Source: Siphonodentalium dalli
Taxonomy: Eukaryota; Mollusca; Scaphopoda; Gadilida; Siphonodentaliidae
Reading direction: 5' to 3'
Length of the DNA: 64,000 bases
Assembly: GCA_032622095.1 (NCBI GenBank)
Contig: CP136068.1
Span: forward strand, 13,623,729-13,687,728
A program made the translations under genes and the position numbers. The notes beneath the pieces are model-generated. The model saw only the letters and a program-made list of their open reading frames with translations. It was not told the DNA's origin and did not search any database. This document shows positions 1 to 12,200 of the stretch, piece after piece. The number at the start of each line of letters is the position of its first letter. Positions within the stretch are counted from its first letter, which is position 1.

Positions 1-42
1 ATTCAATTAACTCATTCGATGTCAGGTTCGGTTGTACTAAGA
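1..42. repeat. Dispersed short repeat, copy 1
   Basis: The first 42 bases (a run ending in GTCAGGTTCGGTTGTACT) recur almost unchanged at 3052-3096 and more diverged at 8697-8743. The copies share a block of about 40 bp and then diverge, as at the edge of a transposable element. The family was not identified. Confidence 0.5.
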
Positions 43-1011
43 AGAGGAATGTTCCCCGCCTGTGCATTGGGTATGTGGCATCAAAACCACCCGCACGTAC
101 AATGAAATATATATTTATTTATGAAATGCTGATTTTTCTCTGATTATTTTGACAGAAACATTGCGATATTTTGTCAATTTCAAAAGCGTTTCTGTGGATA
201 TCTGAGTCCGTTTTCAGTTCGAAAATATTTCCACAGGAACTTTGTTTAGTTAACCTGGGTGTTTGTGTGGGACATGCGGAATACCAACAAATTATTGTTT
301 ATGTTTTAGTTCATTGTTTTGTGTTTCTCGTTTTATTTACAAGACAGTTTTTGTTTTACTGTACCACAAGCAAAGTTATTTATAAACACTCGGGTGAAAC
401 TGTTTGTTTCCAATATATCAATGTTCGACAACACGAATATTATCTGTCATATGTCAATTCACGAATAATTCCATACTATCAAATGACGAAATTAGTTATG
501 ATTGATTATATGATAGAATTGATTTTATTGTACGCACCAAATGAATCAGACTCATTTTACTTACAATATTTATCTATTGATACATTGTATTCTATGCGAA
601 ACACGTACTCCCGCTCAACTTAGGGTATGTGAGAAGTAGATGTGGGTTATGAGAGACACATTTGCACAAGCTGGTCAGTGTGCGCGTGGTCGGCGTTTAT
701 AACAGAAAATTACCAGACATTTGTACATTAACGTAATTGTTTAAATGAATCTGTGTGAAATCTATATTACTGAAATATCTCGCCAAACATGGGTGCATTG
801 GAACTGTTATGTAGGGTGGGATGTCATAATGACAACAAACTGAATAAAACATTTAATGTTTATTTGAACAACATTTTTTAGTCATCAACAACAATTAATT
901 TTGTATTACTATGAATATGGATATGCCACGTACAGCTAATATAACAATTTATCACATAATTAGCCAATAAAACCAGTTTAGTAAATGTTAAAAAGAAAGG
1001 TCTTAATATAA
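43..1011. other. No recognisable gene
   Basis: This is AT-rich sequence. It contains a 150-codon open frame on the plus strand (171-623) with a hydrophobic stretch near its middle. No family motif, codon bias or splice context supports it as a gene, so it is treated as a chance frame. Confidence 0.4.
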
Positions 1012-1467
1012 CAGGACATTCGCAATATTCAGACCTTTCTTATAGAGCAGCATAGGGCTAAACTTTTTATCGATTTAGAATTATCTGATTCATCAAGAGC
1101 AACTTTTTACAGAAATATTAAAACTAGCCCCTGTATTAGCCGGTATTTGCTTCAGTTGCCAGATCATCTGATCCCTTATATGGTGAAATTTAGAACAGCC
1201 AACCACCGACTCCCCATTGAAAAACGGCGGTGGCGAAACAGTATACCGTGTAATATCTGTGAACAGTGCGGTAACGGGATAGGGGACGAGTATCATCTCC
1301 TACTGATATGCGACGAATTTAGAGATATCCGTGAACAGTTCATTCCAAAATACTATTGGCTATCTCCAACGCGAGAAAAGTTTGATGGTTTGATATCTAT
1401 AGCTAACATATCGCTCCTGAAGAGGGTGAGTATATTTCTAAAATTAGCCTTCAGAAAATTGAAATAA
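1012..1467 (+). pseudogene. Non-LTR retrotransposon ORF2, C-terminal fragment
   Basis: The frame is open from just after a stop at 1009-1011 to the stop at 1465-1467. It encodes about 150 residues typical of the extreme C-terminus of jockey/CR1-like LINE proteins in molluscs: a basic RTANHRLPIEK stretch, then a C-x2-C pair and the GDEYHLLLICD zinc-knuckle-like segment. Reverse transcriptase and endonuclease are absent, so this is a 5'-truncated copy, the usual outcome of target-primed reverse transcription. There is no reason to assign a start codon. Confidence 0.75.
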
Positions 1468-1618
1468 TAACTTACAACCATACTGATGATCCGGCATTGA
1501 CAGCATTTACATCTATATGTAATTACTCATATATGTAATTACATCTATATGTAATTACTCATATATATATATGTATGTATGTATATGTATGTATATATAC
1601 ATGTATATATATATGACT

Positions 1619-1650
<32 letters not shown>

Positions 1651-1863
1651 GTATGTATATATATGTATATATATATCACTATTTGTGTGAGTCGATCGAC
1701 AGATAGACTCGTGATTTTAATAATGAATTTATTACTTATATAATCCATATGTAGTATGATGCCAAAATGCTTATTGAAATATCTTATGTATATAGTGTAT
1801 ATATGTTCGTGTATGTTCCACCTTAAATGGTGGCTTTATGCATTAAACAATTCAATTCAATTA
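1468..1863 (+). mobile_element. 3' untranslated tail of the truncated LINE
   Basis: Non-coding sequence follows the ORF2 fragment and ends in a short ATTCA-type run (ATTCAATTCAATTA near 1848-1863), which is a typical simple 3' tail of a LINE. A microsatellite interrupts it at 1498-1680. Confidence 0.5.
1498..1680. repeat. AT-rich microsatellite (TA/TATG)n
   Basis: Alternating TA with ATGT and ATAC interruptions, preceded by three copies of a 19-20 bp unit containing ACATCTATATGTAATTACTC. No coding content. Confidence 0.85.
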
Positions 1864-2199
1864 TCGATAAGACACACATGTAATAGCAGTGCGTGCGATG
1901 ACGACACACCATTCTTTAAATGACTTGCGATCGCTGCAGTTTATTATTGTTGTTTTCGAGGAATATTTTGCGTTTATTTGATCATGTGTTAAAAGGTATC
2001 TCGCACTCGTTCTATTTTATACGTAATTTATCAACCTCGTCCACTAAATTTTATTTGAGCCTCGGTAAACATCGGTTCAAATCGAATTTAGTGAACTCGG
2101 CTGATAAATTCCATATAAAATAGAAACTCATCTGAGATACTCTTTATCTAAAATTAATAAAGTAACATGTTTGCGGTTTGTATTTGTCCAATTCGTGGG

Positions 2200-2960
2200 T
2201 CAACTATTCGGTGTATATGTAAATTAAAACTGCCGTAGAATATACATGTAGCATAATCTGCGGAAACGGATGTAAACACCGTAGACAATGATTCATAGGG
2301 CGTGAACACATTATATGTTATATTGTGTAAGCTATGCATATGTGTATATATATATGAAATTACTTCGATAATAAAAGATTTTAACAAACAATTCTTGAAA
2401 TTGTATTAATAAGCTTTTTAAATTAAATTTGGAACATTTAAATTGTATTCATAAATTTGGATCCGAGTTTTCAAATTTTTGTTATTAAAATTGATATTTA
2501 AAACTTACGTTTTGAACATTAAATTCGAAAATTTAACTTATCAATTTTTGTAATGTTATATCCAACTTTTCAGCCGTTTGTTAGAACACGATATCGCGCA
2601 CAAACTACCGGAACCGTTTGCGTGCATGTAATATGAACAAACACAAGAAAATATTAATGCCAACTAAAATAAAATGCGAAAAGAAAACATGACATGGATA
2701 TAAAGGCCGTAGTCACGGATTAACAAATATGCATATATATATAATTAAATATATGAAACTGTTTTATATTATAAAATATTTTATCTGACGAAAACAATCC
2801 GGGCCAATTATACCAGAAAAAAGCCTACCGCAAGTAATACTGCGGCAACTGTTTGATGTCACGGATTATTCACACCTTGCGCACTGTCCCCGAAAAGAAT
2901 AGGTGCCGCTCTGCACGGTGATACAGACCACGGCGTAAACACGGATGACCACGCCATTAA
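2200..2960. repeat. Dispersed repeat with ACCACGG motifs, copy 1
   Basis: This stretch matches two other places in the window. 2220-2400 resembles 17375-17470 (shared AAACTGCCGTAGAAT block). 2570-2960 resembles 17985-18400 and 18460-18860 (shared blocks CACAAACTACCG, AAGCCTACCGCAAGTAATAC and AGGTGCCGCTCTGCA). The copies all end in words such as GACCACGGCGT. No open frame is conserved among the three, so this is a non-coding transposon-like family of unknown class. Confidence 0.7.
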
Positions 2961-3051
2961 CATGGAGACTATGAGTTTTTAAAAGCGGTGATCAATGAAG
3001 TCAGTGCACATGAAACCGCCGATTTTTTATATATGAGATATGCATATTTGC

Positions 3052-3096
3052 ATTAAATTAACTCATTCGATGTCAGGTTCGGTTGTACCAAGAATG
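3052..3096. repeat. Dispersed short repeat, copy 2
   Basis: Near-identical to bases 1-42; see the first entry. Confidence 0.5.
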
Positions 3097-3384
3097 GAGA
3101 GAGATAGTTTTATTCCTCCATATCAGAAGATAATATATTTCAATCATACACAATTATATACATTACATGATATCACATTATAAAATAAAAATAATGGCAA
3201 TTCGTTGTCGATTATCATAGGAAATTAGTGTATATGCCAAGTTCATCTACACAACAAGCAAATAAAGCAGACACAATGTCTAACGAGAGGCTGATCACGA
3301 TCGGCAGATGTTTAACCCATACCTTGGCGATAACGATTAGCTATTTTCATAAATCCTTACACCAACCTTTTCAACAATTCACAA

Positions 3385-3800
3385 AGCACCCCTCAGTTAC
3401 TATTTAATTGGCTTCGGGGGTAAAAAATATTTTATTCAAATCGAGGAACCCATTCCTCAAAGCTCAGAGTAAGCAGATATCAATTTTTCAAATCTATTAT
3501 CTTTAACCACCTGGAATATTTAGTGGCCATATGAAAGTCGATGAAGATGGATAACTCTAAAATCAAGTGGCTTTTTTGTGTCAGATATATGACAAAGCAG
3601 CAAAATTTCATTGTACAAAATGTTGATAAATAACAGATTTTGGGCAATTTTATACTATAGTGGACTGTGGTTAGCATTATTTTTGGGCAATTAATCGATT
3701 CTGATAACAGAAGCGGAATTTCCAAAAAACTGTTGTTGTTGGAATCTGATGATATAGGGACCATCAAATCGGATTGAGTACCTTTAAGTTCACAAGTGGC
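3385..3800. repeat. Fold-back repeat family with GGCTTCGGGGGTAAAAAATA, copy 1
   Basis: Begins with a block also found at 16134-16215 and, inverted, at 16440-16510. Ends with GGATTGAGTACCTTTAAG, also at 16525-16551. The internal words GATGGATAACTCTA and AATCAAGTGG are shared too. This copy has lost most of its inverted arm. The 124-codon minus frame across it (3480-3854) has no counterpart in the second copy and is rejected as coding. Confidence 0.65.
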
Positions 3801-4721
3801 ATAAGACTTATTGGGCACCTTCCATATGAACATGGATATGGCATTTGATTCCAAACCTATTAAGTCAGTTGAAAATAGATATATAGTCTTATAGAGCTCA
3901 GTCCATAGTCAGGCAGAAGAACCATACATAACAGTTAAAATTTAGTAAAATATGATTGATAATGATTGGATATAACATACTTTAATGCAGAATTATGAGA
4001 TAACTAGAGGTGGGATATGAGATTGAAAATATTAGATTTATTACATTGGATAGCATACTGTATGTCTATGGAATGGGTGGGTTAATTTTGTTAATATTTT
4101 AAAGCAATTAAACCAAATGACCCTCTCTATACAGGTTAGGGGTGTGTTATCATAAACTATGACTTGAAATATAATATAATCAATGACAAATATTTGAGTT
4201 ATTAAATGAGATAGCAAGGGGTTGATCTTAATCAGACTAATGAACTGATCAAAATAGTCTATAAATGCATGTATATGGATTTAGAAGCCCACACAATAAG
4301 TCAGTCTCAAGAATACAAGCAACATTATTATTATCCTGCACCCCAAATGCAATAGAGGGAATTTCAAAATAAGACATTTCCTCTAATGTTTTTAGAAATC
4401 CTTACTGAACCTGGCTCAAAGTGAAAGATATAATTAAATATCTGCCTATCAGATATCATGTGTCTATGGAATGGGTTAATATTAATCCCAAAATCAATGC
4501 AAGACCCGAGAGCTATGTTGGAGTTGATAAATCCTGAGAAGTCACTGTGGAAGTCACTATGGAAATGCAATAAACAACAGATAGCTATTAAAGTGCAGCA
4601 GTGAATATCAGATTTCATTACCGGGTATCAATAATAGAGATTATCTCTAGTCTCTCTTACTGATACCAGTTGTAAGCTGCTACATTGTAAGCAAATCTCA
4701 AATCTGTTCAATTCTTAGTTA

Positions 4722-5300
4722 AAAGGGGCCATAATTCTGGTATAAAAAACAGGATCTGACCCATTTTCAAACTTGATCTGTATTTTGAGTTGATAAACTC
4801 GCATACCAAATTTGGTTCTTATCAGTTGAAAAATGGTTGATTTATCAAAATATGCAGAAATTCTATGTCAAAGGGCCATAACTCCATTAAAAAATATCGG
4901 ATCAAACCCATATTCGAACTCGATCTGTATTTTGGTCCGAGAAACTTGCATACCAAATTTGATTCTGATCAGATAAAAAAATTTTGAGTTATGGTAGCAT
5001 GCATGAATTCTAAGTCGAAAAAGGGCCATAACTCCGTAAAAATGCTCGGATCGAACCCATATTCGAACTCGATCTGTATTTGGTGCTGATAAATTCATAT
5101 ACAAAATTTGGTTCTGATCAGATAGAAAATATTTCAGTTAACGCACCATGCGTAAAGTGTCTACAGACAGACAGACAGCCAGCCAGACAGACAGCCAGAC
5201 AGACAGACAGACAGCCGGACGGACGGACGGACTAACGACGAGTGGTCAATCCGGACAACGACACTATGTTTACCATACTATGGTATGGGTAAACATAAAA
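4722..5300 (+). mobile_element. Tandem-core repeat element (pearl/CvG-like), family I
   Basis: Three tandem core units of about 148 bp (4722-4868, 4869-5018, 5019-5165) each carry GGGCCATAACTC, a GATCTGTATTTTG block and ACCAAATTTG. They are followed by a tetranucleotide run (ACAG/CCAG/GGAC, 5160-5235) and a terminal inverted repeat at about 5264-5297 (TATGTTTACC against GGTAAACATA) leading into an A run. Tandem core plus tetranucleotide run plus 3' hairpin is the architecture described for bivalve pearl/CvG elements, later linked to non-autonomous Helitrons. Subfamily and ancestry are inferred. Confidence 0.65.
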
Positions 5301-5900
5301 AGTTGTTCCTCGTCACACATGAGGTGTATTTCCAAGCGTATACATCCACCGAAACAGTATGCTAGAAACGTTATGTCGGTCAATGAATCTAATATATTGT
5401 AAACTTCAACTGTATAGTTGTCAATGATAAAATACCAGAAAGAGTTTCGCGTTGTCAGTGCGAACTCAGAAGAACAGTCGGTGTACATAAGAAACAACTG
5501 GTTGGTAAACGCTCGTTGGCAATGGTAACATAGTGAATCGTTGTCACATGTCGTTCTGTTGAGAATGTTAGCCTCTCTAATATAAACGCAACCTGCTCAA
5601 GGGAGTGTTTGTGTCGGGTGGGTTCAGATTTGGCAAATTCCACCGAAGATCAAATGGGGAAAATTACTCCGAAAATCATATATTGAGATAAAAACTTTTC
5701 GATGAGTGGATGTGATAAGTAGTATCTAAACGCAAGATTAGTACACTTTTTAATGATTTATATTGAACGGTTTAACCCTGGTAGCGTATAACGTAACGGG
5801 TGATATATATTACTCAAATTCAAACACTCTATTCATGACGCAAATTCAAACGGACTTATCAAGAAGCAAGGCAAATGCATGAATATGCTCACCGATATAC
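5301..5900. other. Unassigned intergenic sequence
   Basis: Two short minus-strand frames (75 and 62 codons) and nothing recognisable. No splice-flanked exon could be supported. Confidence 0.4.
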
Positions 5901-5904
5901 TATA

Positions 5905-6300
5905 TAGGTATGTCCGCTCTACTGTAAAAGTAACCTATTGTCACGATTTCACCTGTCCAAAACACTCCCCGGACAAAAGTTTTCCTAGGTATCAAATTTC
6001 GTCGAAATCCGTTCGTTTTACCCGATTTGACATTGAACTGATCATTTGGAAGGCCAATGTCAGGTCGGGGTCACGACTTGACCCGCCCAAAAGACTCCCC
6101 GGACAAAAGTACCCCTAGGTATCGATTGACCTTTTTAAGACCAATGTCAGGTCGGGGGTCACGATTCGACCCGTCCAAAACACTCCCTGGACAAAAGTAC
6201 CCACATTTATCAGATTTCGTCAAAATCCGTCCAGCAGTTTTCCCGGTCATAGCTGACAGACAAACAAACAGACAGACAGAAGTACCAAAATATATATTAA
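5905..6300 (+). mobile_element. Tandem-core repeat with ACAG tail, family II
   Basis: Three imperfect core repeats carry GTCAGGTCGGGGTCACGA, CCGTCCAAAACACTCCC and GGACAAAAGT. A segment TTTCGTCAAAATCCGTCCAG follows, then an ACAG/ACAA run (6251-6280) and an AAATATATAT end. It abuts family III at 6304 and shares the same kind of tail. Overlapping plus-strand frames simply read through the cores. Confidence 0.6.
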
Positions 6301-6303
6301 ACT

Positions 6304-6985
6304 AGCCGATGAGCCTGGATGAGCCCGACGATGTCCGGGCTATTCGAAAACCAAATTTCAAGTCGATGAGCCCGACGTTGTCCGGGCTATTCAAAAACCA
6401 AATTTCAAGTCGATAGCTCTACCCGTTTCCGAGATCTGGTCTGTGCATGCGCGAAGCTGGCGTCGCACGGGCTCGGCGACCCGATAAAATTCAATGAGCC
6501 CGACGTTGTCCGGGCTATTCAAAAACCAAATTTCAAGTCGATAGCTCTACCCGTTTCCGAGATCTGGTCTGCGCATGCGCGAAGCTTGCGTCGCACGGGC
6601 TCGGCGACCCGATAAAATTCGTATCCGGGGCAAGATACATTCACATACCAAATTTCAAGTCGATAGCTCCACCCATTTCCGAGATCTGGTCTGCGCATGC
6701 ATGAAGCTTGCGTCGCACGGGCTCGGCGACCCGATAAAATTCGTATCCGGGGCAAGATACATTCACATAGCAAATTTCAAGTCGATAGCTCCACCCGTTT
6801 CCGAGATGTCGTCTGCACATGCGCGAAGCGGGCGCCGCACGGGCTCGCCAATACGACCGCCTGGTCAAACTACACACACGTACCAAGTTTCGTCCCGATC
6901 GGTCGAGAATCGTAGATTTGTATAAATGACAGACAGACAAACAGACAGACAGACAGAGGTCTTCAAAATATATTATAGATTTAGA
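6304..6985 (+). mobile_element. Tandem-core repeat with ACAG tail, family III, copy 1
   Basis: Starts CTAGCCGATGAGCC. It then has about four core repeats of 122-128 bp (CAAGTCGATAGC at about 6405, 6533, 6655 and 6778), each with CATGCGCGAAGC, CACGGGCTCGGCGACC and TCCGGGGCAAGATAC. It ends with a block CGTCCCGATCGGTCGAGAA, an ACAG run (6929-6956) and GGTCTTCAAAATATAT. A second copy lies at 39484-40108. Six overlapping open frames on both strands arise because the core length is close to a multiple of three; none is a gene. Confidence 0.75.
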
Positions 6986-7594
6986 AATGTCAATGCATGT
7001 CCACCATCGGATCGTGAGGCACCAATATGCATTCGCACGAAGAGGAACACACATATACGCATAACACTCACATGGGATGGGATGGGATGGAATACCATGG
7101 AAGTATATCTGATTCCATGGAATCTGACCTCTAGTTTAGAAATGTTATTGATCTACTAGTCTCGATTTTAGAATTTTATAGTGACAATAAAGTGAGTTGA
7201 GAATTAATTAAACTGTGAATTAAACTGGGTTTATTTCTGATTAGACTGTGGGTAAAATTTTAGCATGTGTCGAATTGCGAATTTACCATCGTAAATGTAT
7301 ATAAAATTTGTGAATGTGGGTATACATGTAGCTGACAAATCGATCACGGTTTCATCATTACATAAATTATATCTGTATAAATAACAATGTCACTGAGTCT
7401 CTTTAATCGATGATGGCACATGGTTCCAATAGCAAGTTCTGCGCAACAGACAATGATTGGATGAGAGTGTTGGCCTCCAGATTGTCAAGTTCGATCTCTA
7501 TTGAGTTTGGTTGAGATCGCGGGGAGCTTGAGGAAACACGAGCAGCTGGTCTGCGCCTTGCCTTCTGTTGCACTGCAGTTCTCCGTCTCAAACC

Positions 7595-8519
7595 TTAATT
7601 CACTACGTCGACGATCTCCCTCTGGAATAATTTTCTGTCCTGGTATTGTGGGCCGTATATATAACAAACACCACTTCTCACCATCGATCTGACCCCTGCT
7701 GGCAATTCCTTCTTTTTTGCTGGGACCTCCGCCGTTGTAACTGTACTCTTTTCGCTGTGAGTCCTCCTCAAATAGAGCTGGCAGAAGCTTCTGAACGACT
7801 CGGAGCGCAAAGTTTCCCGGAGATTTCGCATCTTCTTTCAATTCAAGAAAATCGGCAGGTTGCAGTTGAATATCGGCGTCACTGTTCCCTGTCGACGACT
7901 CAGTCTCAACAGCTGGCGACTCAATAGGTTGGATGTCGTCATCACTTGTTGGGTCATTTGTTGGCGGTGTTGATAAGGGTGTCGCAGTTGTTGTGTGCAT
8001 GGTTGCTGTCTGCTCTTGATTGGTGTGTCCAATGTCAGTAACGCGTCGAGTTAGTGTTTCTATTGCTCTCTGGTTGTCGGATACTCCCGTTGACAAGTCG
8101 CCCTTCATAGCAGCCAATTCGCGCCTAACTAGAGCAAACTCTCTAGTCATTGTCGAAAGTAAGTCCGCAAGTGAGGTTGTGTTGTTTTCTTCGGGTGTGG
8201 TCGTTGTGGCAGATGTTTGTGCGGGCTGGGTTCGTGTCAAATTTGTGGTGGTTGCTGACGAGGTAGTCATCGTTGACAAGTTTGTGGTTGCGGACGAGGT
8301 TGTACATGTAGTTGCTGGCGAGATTGTTGCTGTTGACGATGTTGTAGATGCAGGGAAGATAGTGGTTGTTGGTGAGGTTGTATTTGCAGGCAAGGTAGTT
8401 GTTGTTGGCGATGTTGCAGTTTCTGGCAAGGTAGTGGTTGCTGGCGAAGTTGTGGTTGCAGAGGATGTGGCGGCTGAGGTTACATTTGGTGTTTGTTCGT
8501 CATAAATTCGGTTTTTTGG
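7595..8519 (-). pseudogene. Thr-rich BEN-domain exon, frameshifted
   Basis: Last exon of a minus-strand gene. The 5' edge at 8519 is preceded by a strong acceptor (pyrimidine tract, then TTTCAG); the longer frame upstream of it reads intron. In order it encodes a mucin-like Thr/Ser/Pro-rich tract of about 100 residues, a short helical coiled-coil-like segment (about 8060-8170), an acidic linker, then a BEN-like domain (KSPGNFALRVVQKLL ... FNGGGP-type core, here YSYNGGGPSKK). A run of six A residues (7713-7718 on the plus strand) throws the frame. Reading one A fewer joins SKK to a downstream frame continuing the BEN fold (ELPAGVRSMVRSGVCYIYGP) to the stop at 7595-7597. BEN domains bind DNA or chromatin. 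The frameshift may be real decay or a homopolymer error. No upstream exon was found. Confidence 0.55.
8226..8500 (-). repeat. Degenerate minisatellite encoding Thr-rich tract
   Basis: Imperfect repeats of 18-30 bp on the plus strand (GTTGTTGGCGA / GTTGCTGGCGA words) encode the TTTSPATT-like repeats of the BEN exon on the minus strand. The plus-strand 161-codon frame over it (8020-8505) is its antisense shadow. Confidence 0.7.
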
Positions 8520-8642
8520 CTGAAATAGAAAAATTGCAGATATATATCCATATATAAGTAATAGGTTATCAACGAGCAGATTTGGATATTTCAAATGCCA
8601 AAAATCTGAATTTCGGGGTAACTCAAAGCACATTAGTACCAT

Positions 8643-9144
8643 TCAGCGACAACTTAAGCCATCAGTATGGCGCTTAAATTTAGATCTGATATATGTTTGC
8701 ATTAAATGTACACATTCCAGTCTGGTTTTGTTGTACCAAGAAGTCGAATCGAACAATGTATCTACATTATTCGCTTGAGTGATTAAAATTGGGGGTCGTG
8801 TCAAATATGCATGTGCATGTGACAGAGTATTACTTATTAAATACTACATGTACATTGTCGTTCATTATTAAATGTGACACCACGCATTATTAATTCCAAA
8901 ATAGTATATTTAAGACAATCAGTACGATGTCATCATGTAGTTCCATTTCCAAAATTAATTTTAATTTTTCCGAACATTTTTCATATTTTTACTTATATTA
9001 AATAGTTCAATCAGATTAACTCCGTGGTGGTATCACGTATCTTTGATATTAATGTCAAAGAAACCCCTTCTGATAACAAATGCCACTTGGCAAATTGGTG
9101 ACGTGAAACCGATAGCGTAATAAAGTGGAAGTGGTCCTGATAAA
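8643..9144. other. Intergenic; short dispersed repeat copy 3
   Basis: 8697-8743 is a diverged third copy of the repeat at 1-42. Just upstream of the transposase, 9021-9038 (CCGTGGTGGTATCAC) is loosely inverted relative to 12388-12405 (GTGATAAAAACCACCAC). These might be remains of terminal repeats of the transposon. This is weak and they do not match the canonical Tc1 CAGT terminus. Confidence 0.3.
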
Positions 9145-9258
9145 ATGGGCGGGGTTTGGAGCAATGTGGCAGCTATGCCAACCAATCATTTTTGGCCTTG
9201 GTGGGACTATATATGGTGTCACCCAGCCCCAAAACGTATTTCAGGATTAATTTTCATA

Positions 9259-12200
9259 ATGCCTCTTGTTGACCGCGTGACTAAGATAAGCATAGCTAAT
9301 ATGTATAAGTGTGGTCTTTCTGCGGCGAGCATCCGGAAACGGTTAGGTCGGAAAGGTGTTTCCATTTCAAGGCAGCTTGTGAATTACCATATTCAACAGT
9401 ACAGACTTGGACACTTTGATCCAGACAGAATACCCGAACCCACAGAAGAACAACACAAATTTAGGTTGCTACAACAGCCAGACTTGGATTTCATCCGGCA
9501 CAGTCTGCGAGAAAATCCGATGCAGTCAGCTCCGAAAATCCGATCGAAATTGAAACAACTTGGCGCAGATGTCAGTGACAAAACCACGAGGAAGGCCATT
9601 TCCGCTGCTGGGTTTGTGTGTTCCAAGCCACGATATTGCCAAATGGTGCGGGACAAAAATAAGGAAATTCGTAAAGAATTTTGCCAACAGCTTGTTTTAG
9701 AGAATAATGACTTTAAAACAACAGTTTTCAGCGACGAGACTAGTGTCCAGTTATTTGGGAACAGAACTGTTTGTTATCGTGAAAAAGGTTCGATTCCGAT
9801 ACATGTTGGGAAGCCCAAGTACCCACTGAAGGTCCACGTTTGGGGAGCCATCAGCCGACGCGGAGTATCCATGCTACGCATCTTTGACGGGAACATGGAT
9901 GCCAAATTCTATACAAATCATATCCTCGACCAAAGATTAAAACCATTTATTGAAAATGTGTTTCCAGATGGACATCACTTTATGTGCGATAACGACCCAA
10001 AGCACACATCGAGAATGGCGAAGGGGTATATGAGCGACAACGATATAAACTGGTGGAAATTTCCAGCTGGTAAGTAAATATTGTTTTCTACACAACACAT
10101 GCGCATATTTAACCACCGAATAATTACCAAATATTTCGTTGATTTAGTCGGAAATATGGATTGTTGCCATTCATCGGAAAGCCCTCGACGAGAGCTTTGC
10201 GATGAATGGGAAGCCATATTTCCTACTAAATCCTGAAAAATTATCATAATTCTGTTGTGGTGAAAGGGCCTACACTTTGGGCATCAATGTATGTTGTTTT
10301 GAAGAGGTGTCACTTATGTGCATGGAATCGTATGACAAATACACATGTAATTATTGGTTATGTTGATTTTACAGCAACTCCCGAATTTAATCCATTTTAG
10401 TGCAAAGGGAGGGAATTGATATCTACGCGTACATGTATCTGTATTAACAGCAAGAGTTATAACAATTTTGAGTTTCGGCATAGTACCAGGACAATTTTTT
10501 CAATTGTTATAGGCCACACATGGATGCGTAATGTCAGTGGTACACGATAAGAGGTCAAAGAGTATTAAGTGCAATTTTACAAAAACATTTCCTAATCTCA
10601 ATCGGCCCTGATTATCATGTCAAAGGGATCGAAGTAATGGAATCTGTTCAATGGATTCTACAAATAATAGCATATTTATTGATATAACTATATGTATATG
10701 CTTACTTTTATATATTTGTCCACAATAAATATGTTATTATTTGTAGAATTCATTGAACATGTCTGTAGAATCCATGTATTGTCTGTAGGTATTGCATGTG
10801 CAAAAACGTGGGGGTATGCAGGTGGTGACAATTATTTCTGCCATACTGCGGTAACGCTAACTGGATTTCGAACTGAATGTGCTTAAAAACCTGAGGTTTT
10901 GTTATTGATTGTGACAGAGTTTCCTCCATACCACATAAATTTGAATCATAACTCAGATAAAGAAAACATTAAAACTACCTTATATTTTAAAGTTTAAGAA
11001 GCCATGCCCAGAATATTCCATAAATCCGAACGAGCTGGAATGCCTTTTGAGGATTAAGACGAAGAAATATTTAAATTACGGAATTGCTTAATTTTAAGGG
11101 GAAGCCGCGTACCACCCGAAAATACAATATTTGGTATTTATTTATGTCCAATGCCACTTGAATTGTTCGAATATCGCCATATAATTATATTACATGCAGC
11201 GCCCCCGGTAAGATGATTAGTACGATATAATGGGTCTATTGCGAACAATTTTGTATTTCAATTGGCTTGAAACATGTGGTGTGTAGCGCCATCCCTTTTA
11301 GCACCTATTCCTGAGCTATAGTCGACTCAGCTAGTACGAATGGATGGGAAATTGTGACACTACACTATCTGATCATTGTCTGAGCGCAGGTGTGAAACAG
11401 ACCCTTTGATGGAATTATTCGTCTGATTAGGGTCCACGACGTGTTAAGATCTTTGTTGAACCCAAATTTTGTATTGCAACATATCTAAATTATAAACAAT
11501 ATCAGATGAGCAATTATAGAAATATTCTGAAAAAGTTTTGAAATGTGTTACTACTGTGGCAACAAATAAGAACACGAGATTATGCAATTAATAAGATAAA
11601 TAAAGCAAATTGTGCATAGAATCTTAAAATCTTATGGTCTTGCTATATACACACCATGTTGAAAATTTCGTCTTTTCGCCACTTTTCCAGTTCTGATTTA
11701 TTAGACAATTGGAAACACGAAATTTCCAACATATGGTTTTTGCAGTTTTACAGCAAGTAGTTTCTGCACATTTTGCATCATTTATCTCATTGATAATTGA
11801 TGATGTTCTGATCCGCTGCGACTGGAGGGGAAAATATTGAAACATGCAGTTCACATTTCATAATATTCTTGATCGGAAACTGTTTATAGATTCATTATAT
11901 TGCGATTTTTTCACACATTACTTACGAGTACACATTTTTGTTTTCAGAAAGTCCCGACTTAAACCCAATTGAGATGGTGTGGGCTGAAATGAAGCACAAC
12001 GTTTCCCAACAGAGTCCGAGCAATTTAGTTAAACTTGTCGAAGAGATTCAAAAGTTTTGGGCCAAGGTAACTGCCGACAAGTGTAACATGTACATTGACC
12101 ATCTGTACAAGGTTGCTCCTGTGTGTGCTTACATGGAAGGGAGGGCCACTGGTGATGTTCCTGGGCGGCTATTCACTGAGCATTCAAGTGGTAAAGACTT

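Larger units (their letters stand above)
10070..11947 (+). other. Spliceosomal intron of the transposase gene
   Basis: A GTAAGT donor at 10070 and TTTTCAG acceptor ending at 11947; 1878 bp. It holds two hairpin-forming repeats (10141-10228 and 10640-10790) and no other coding sequence that could be supported. Confidence 0.75.

Noticed and set aside
171-623. 150-codon ORF with a hydrophobic segment as a possible membrane protein
   Set aside because: No ATG in good context, no homology recognised, AT-rich codon content typical of chance frames.
1498-1680. TA-rich run as an origin or promoter
   Set aside because: Simple microsatellite within a LINE tail; no accompanying elements.
6304-7054. 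Overlapping frames on both strands (84-137 aa) with repeated CACGGGCTCGG-derived peptides
   Set aside because: Products of the family III tandem core. The same peptides recur at 39565-40052 because the element is repeated.
8020-8505. 161-codon Val-rich plus-strand ORF
   Set aside because: Antisense of the Thr-rich tract of the minus-strand BEN exon.
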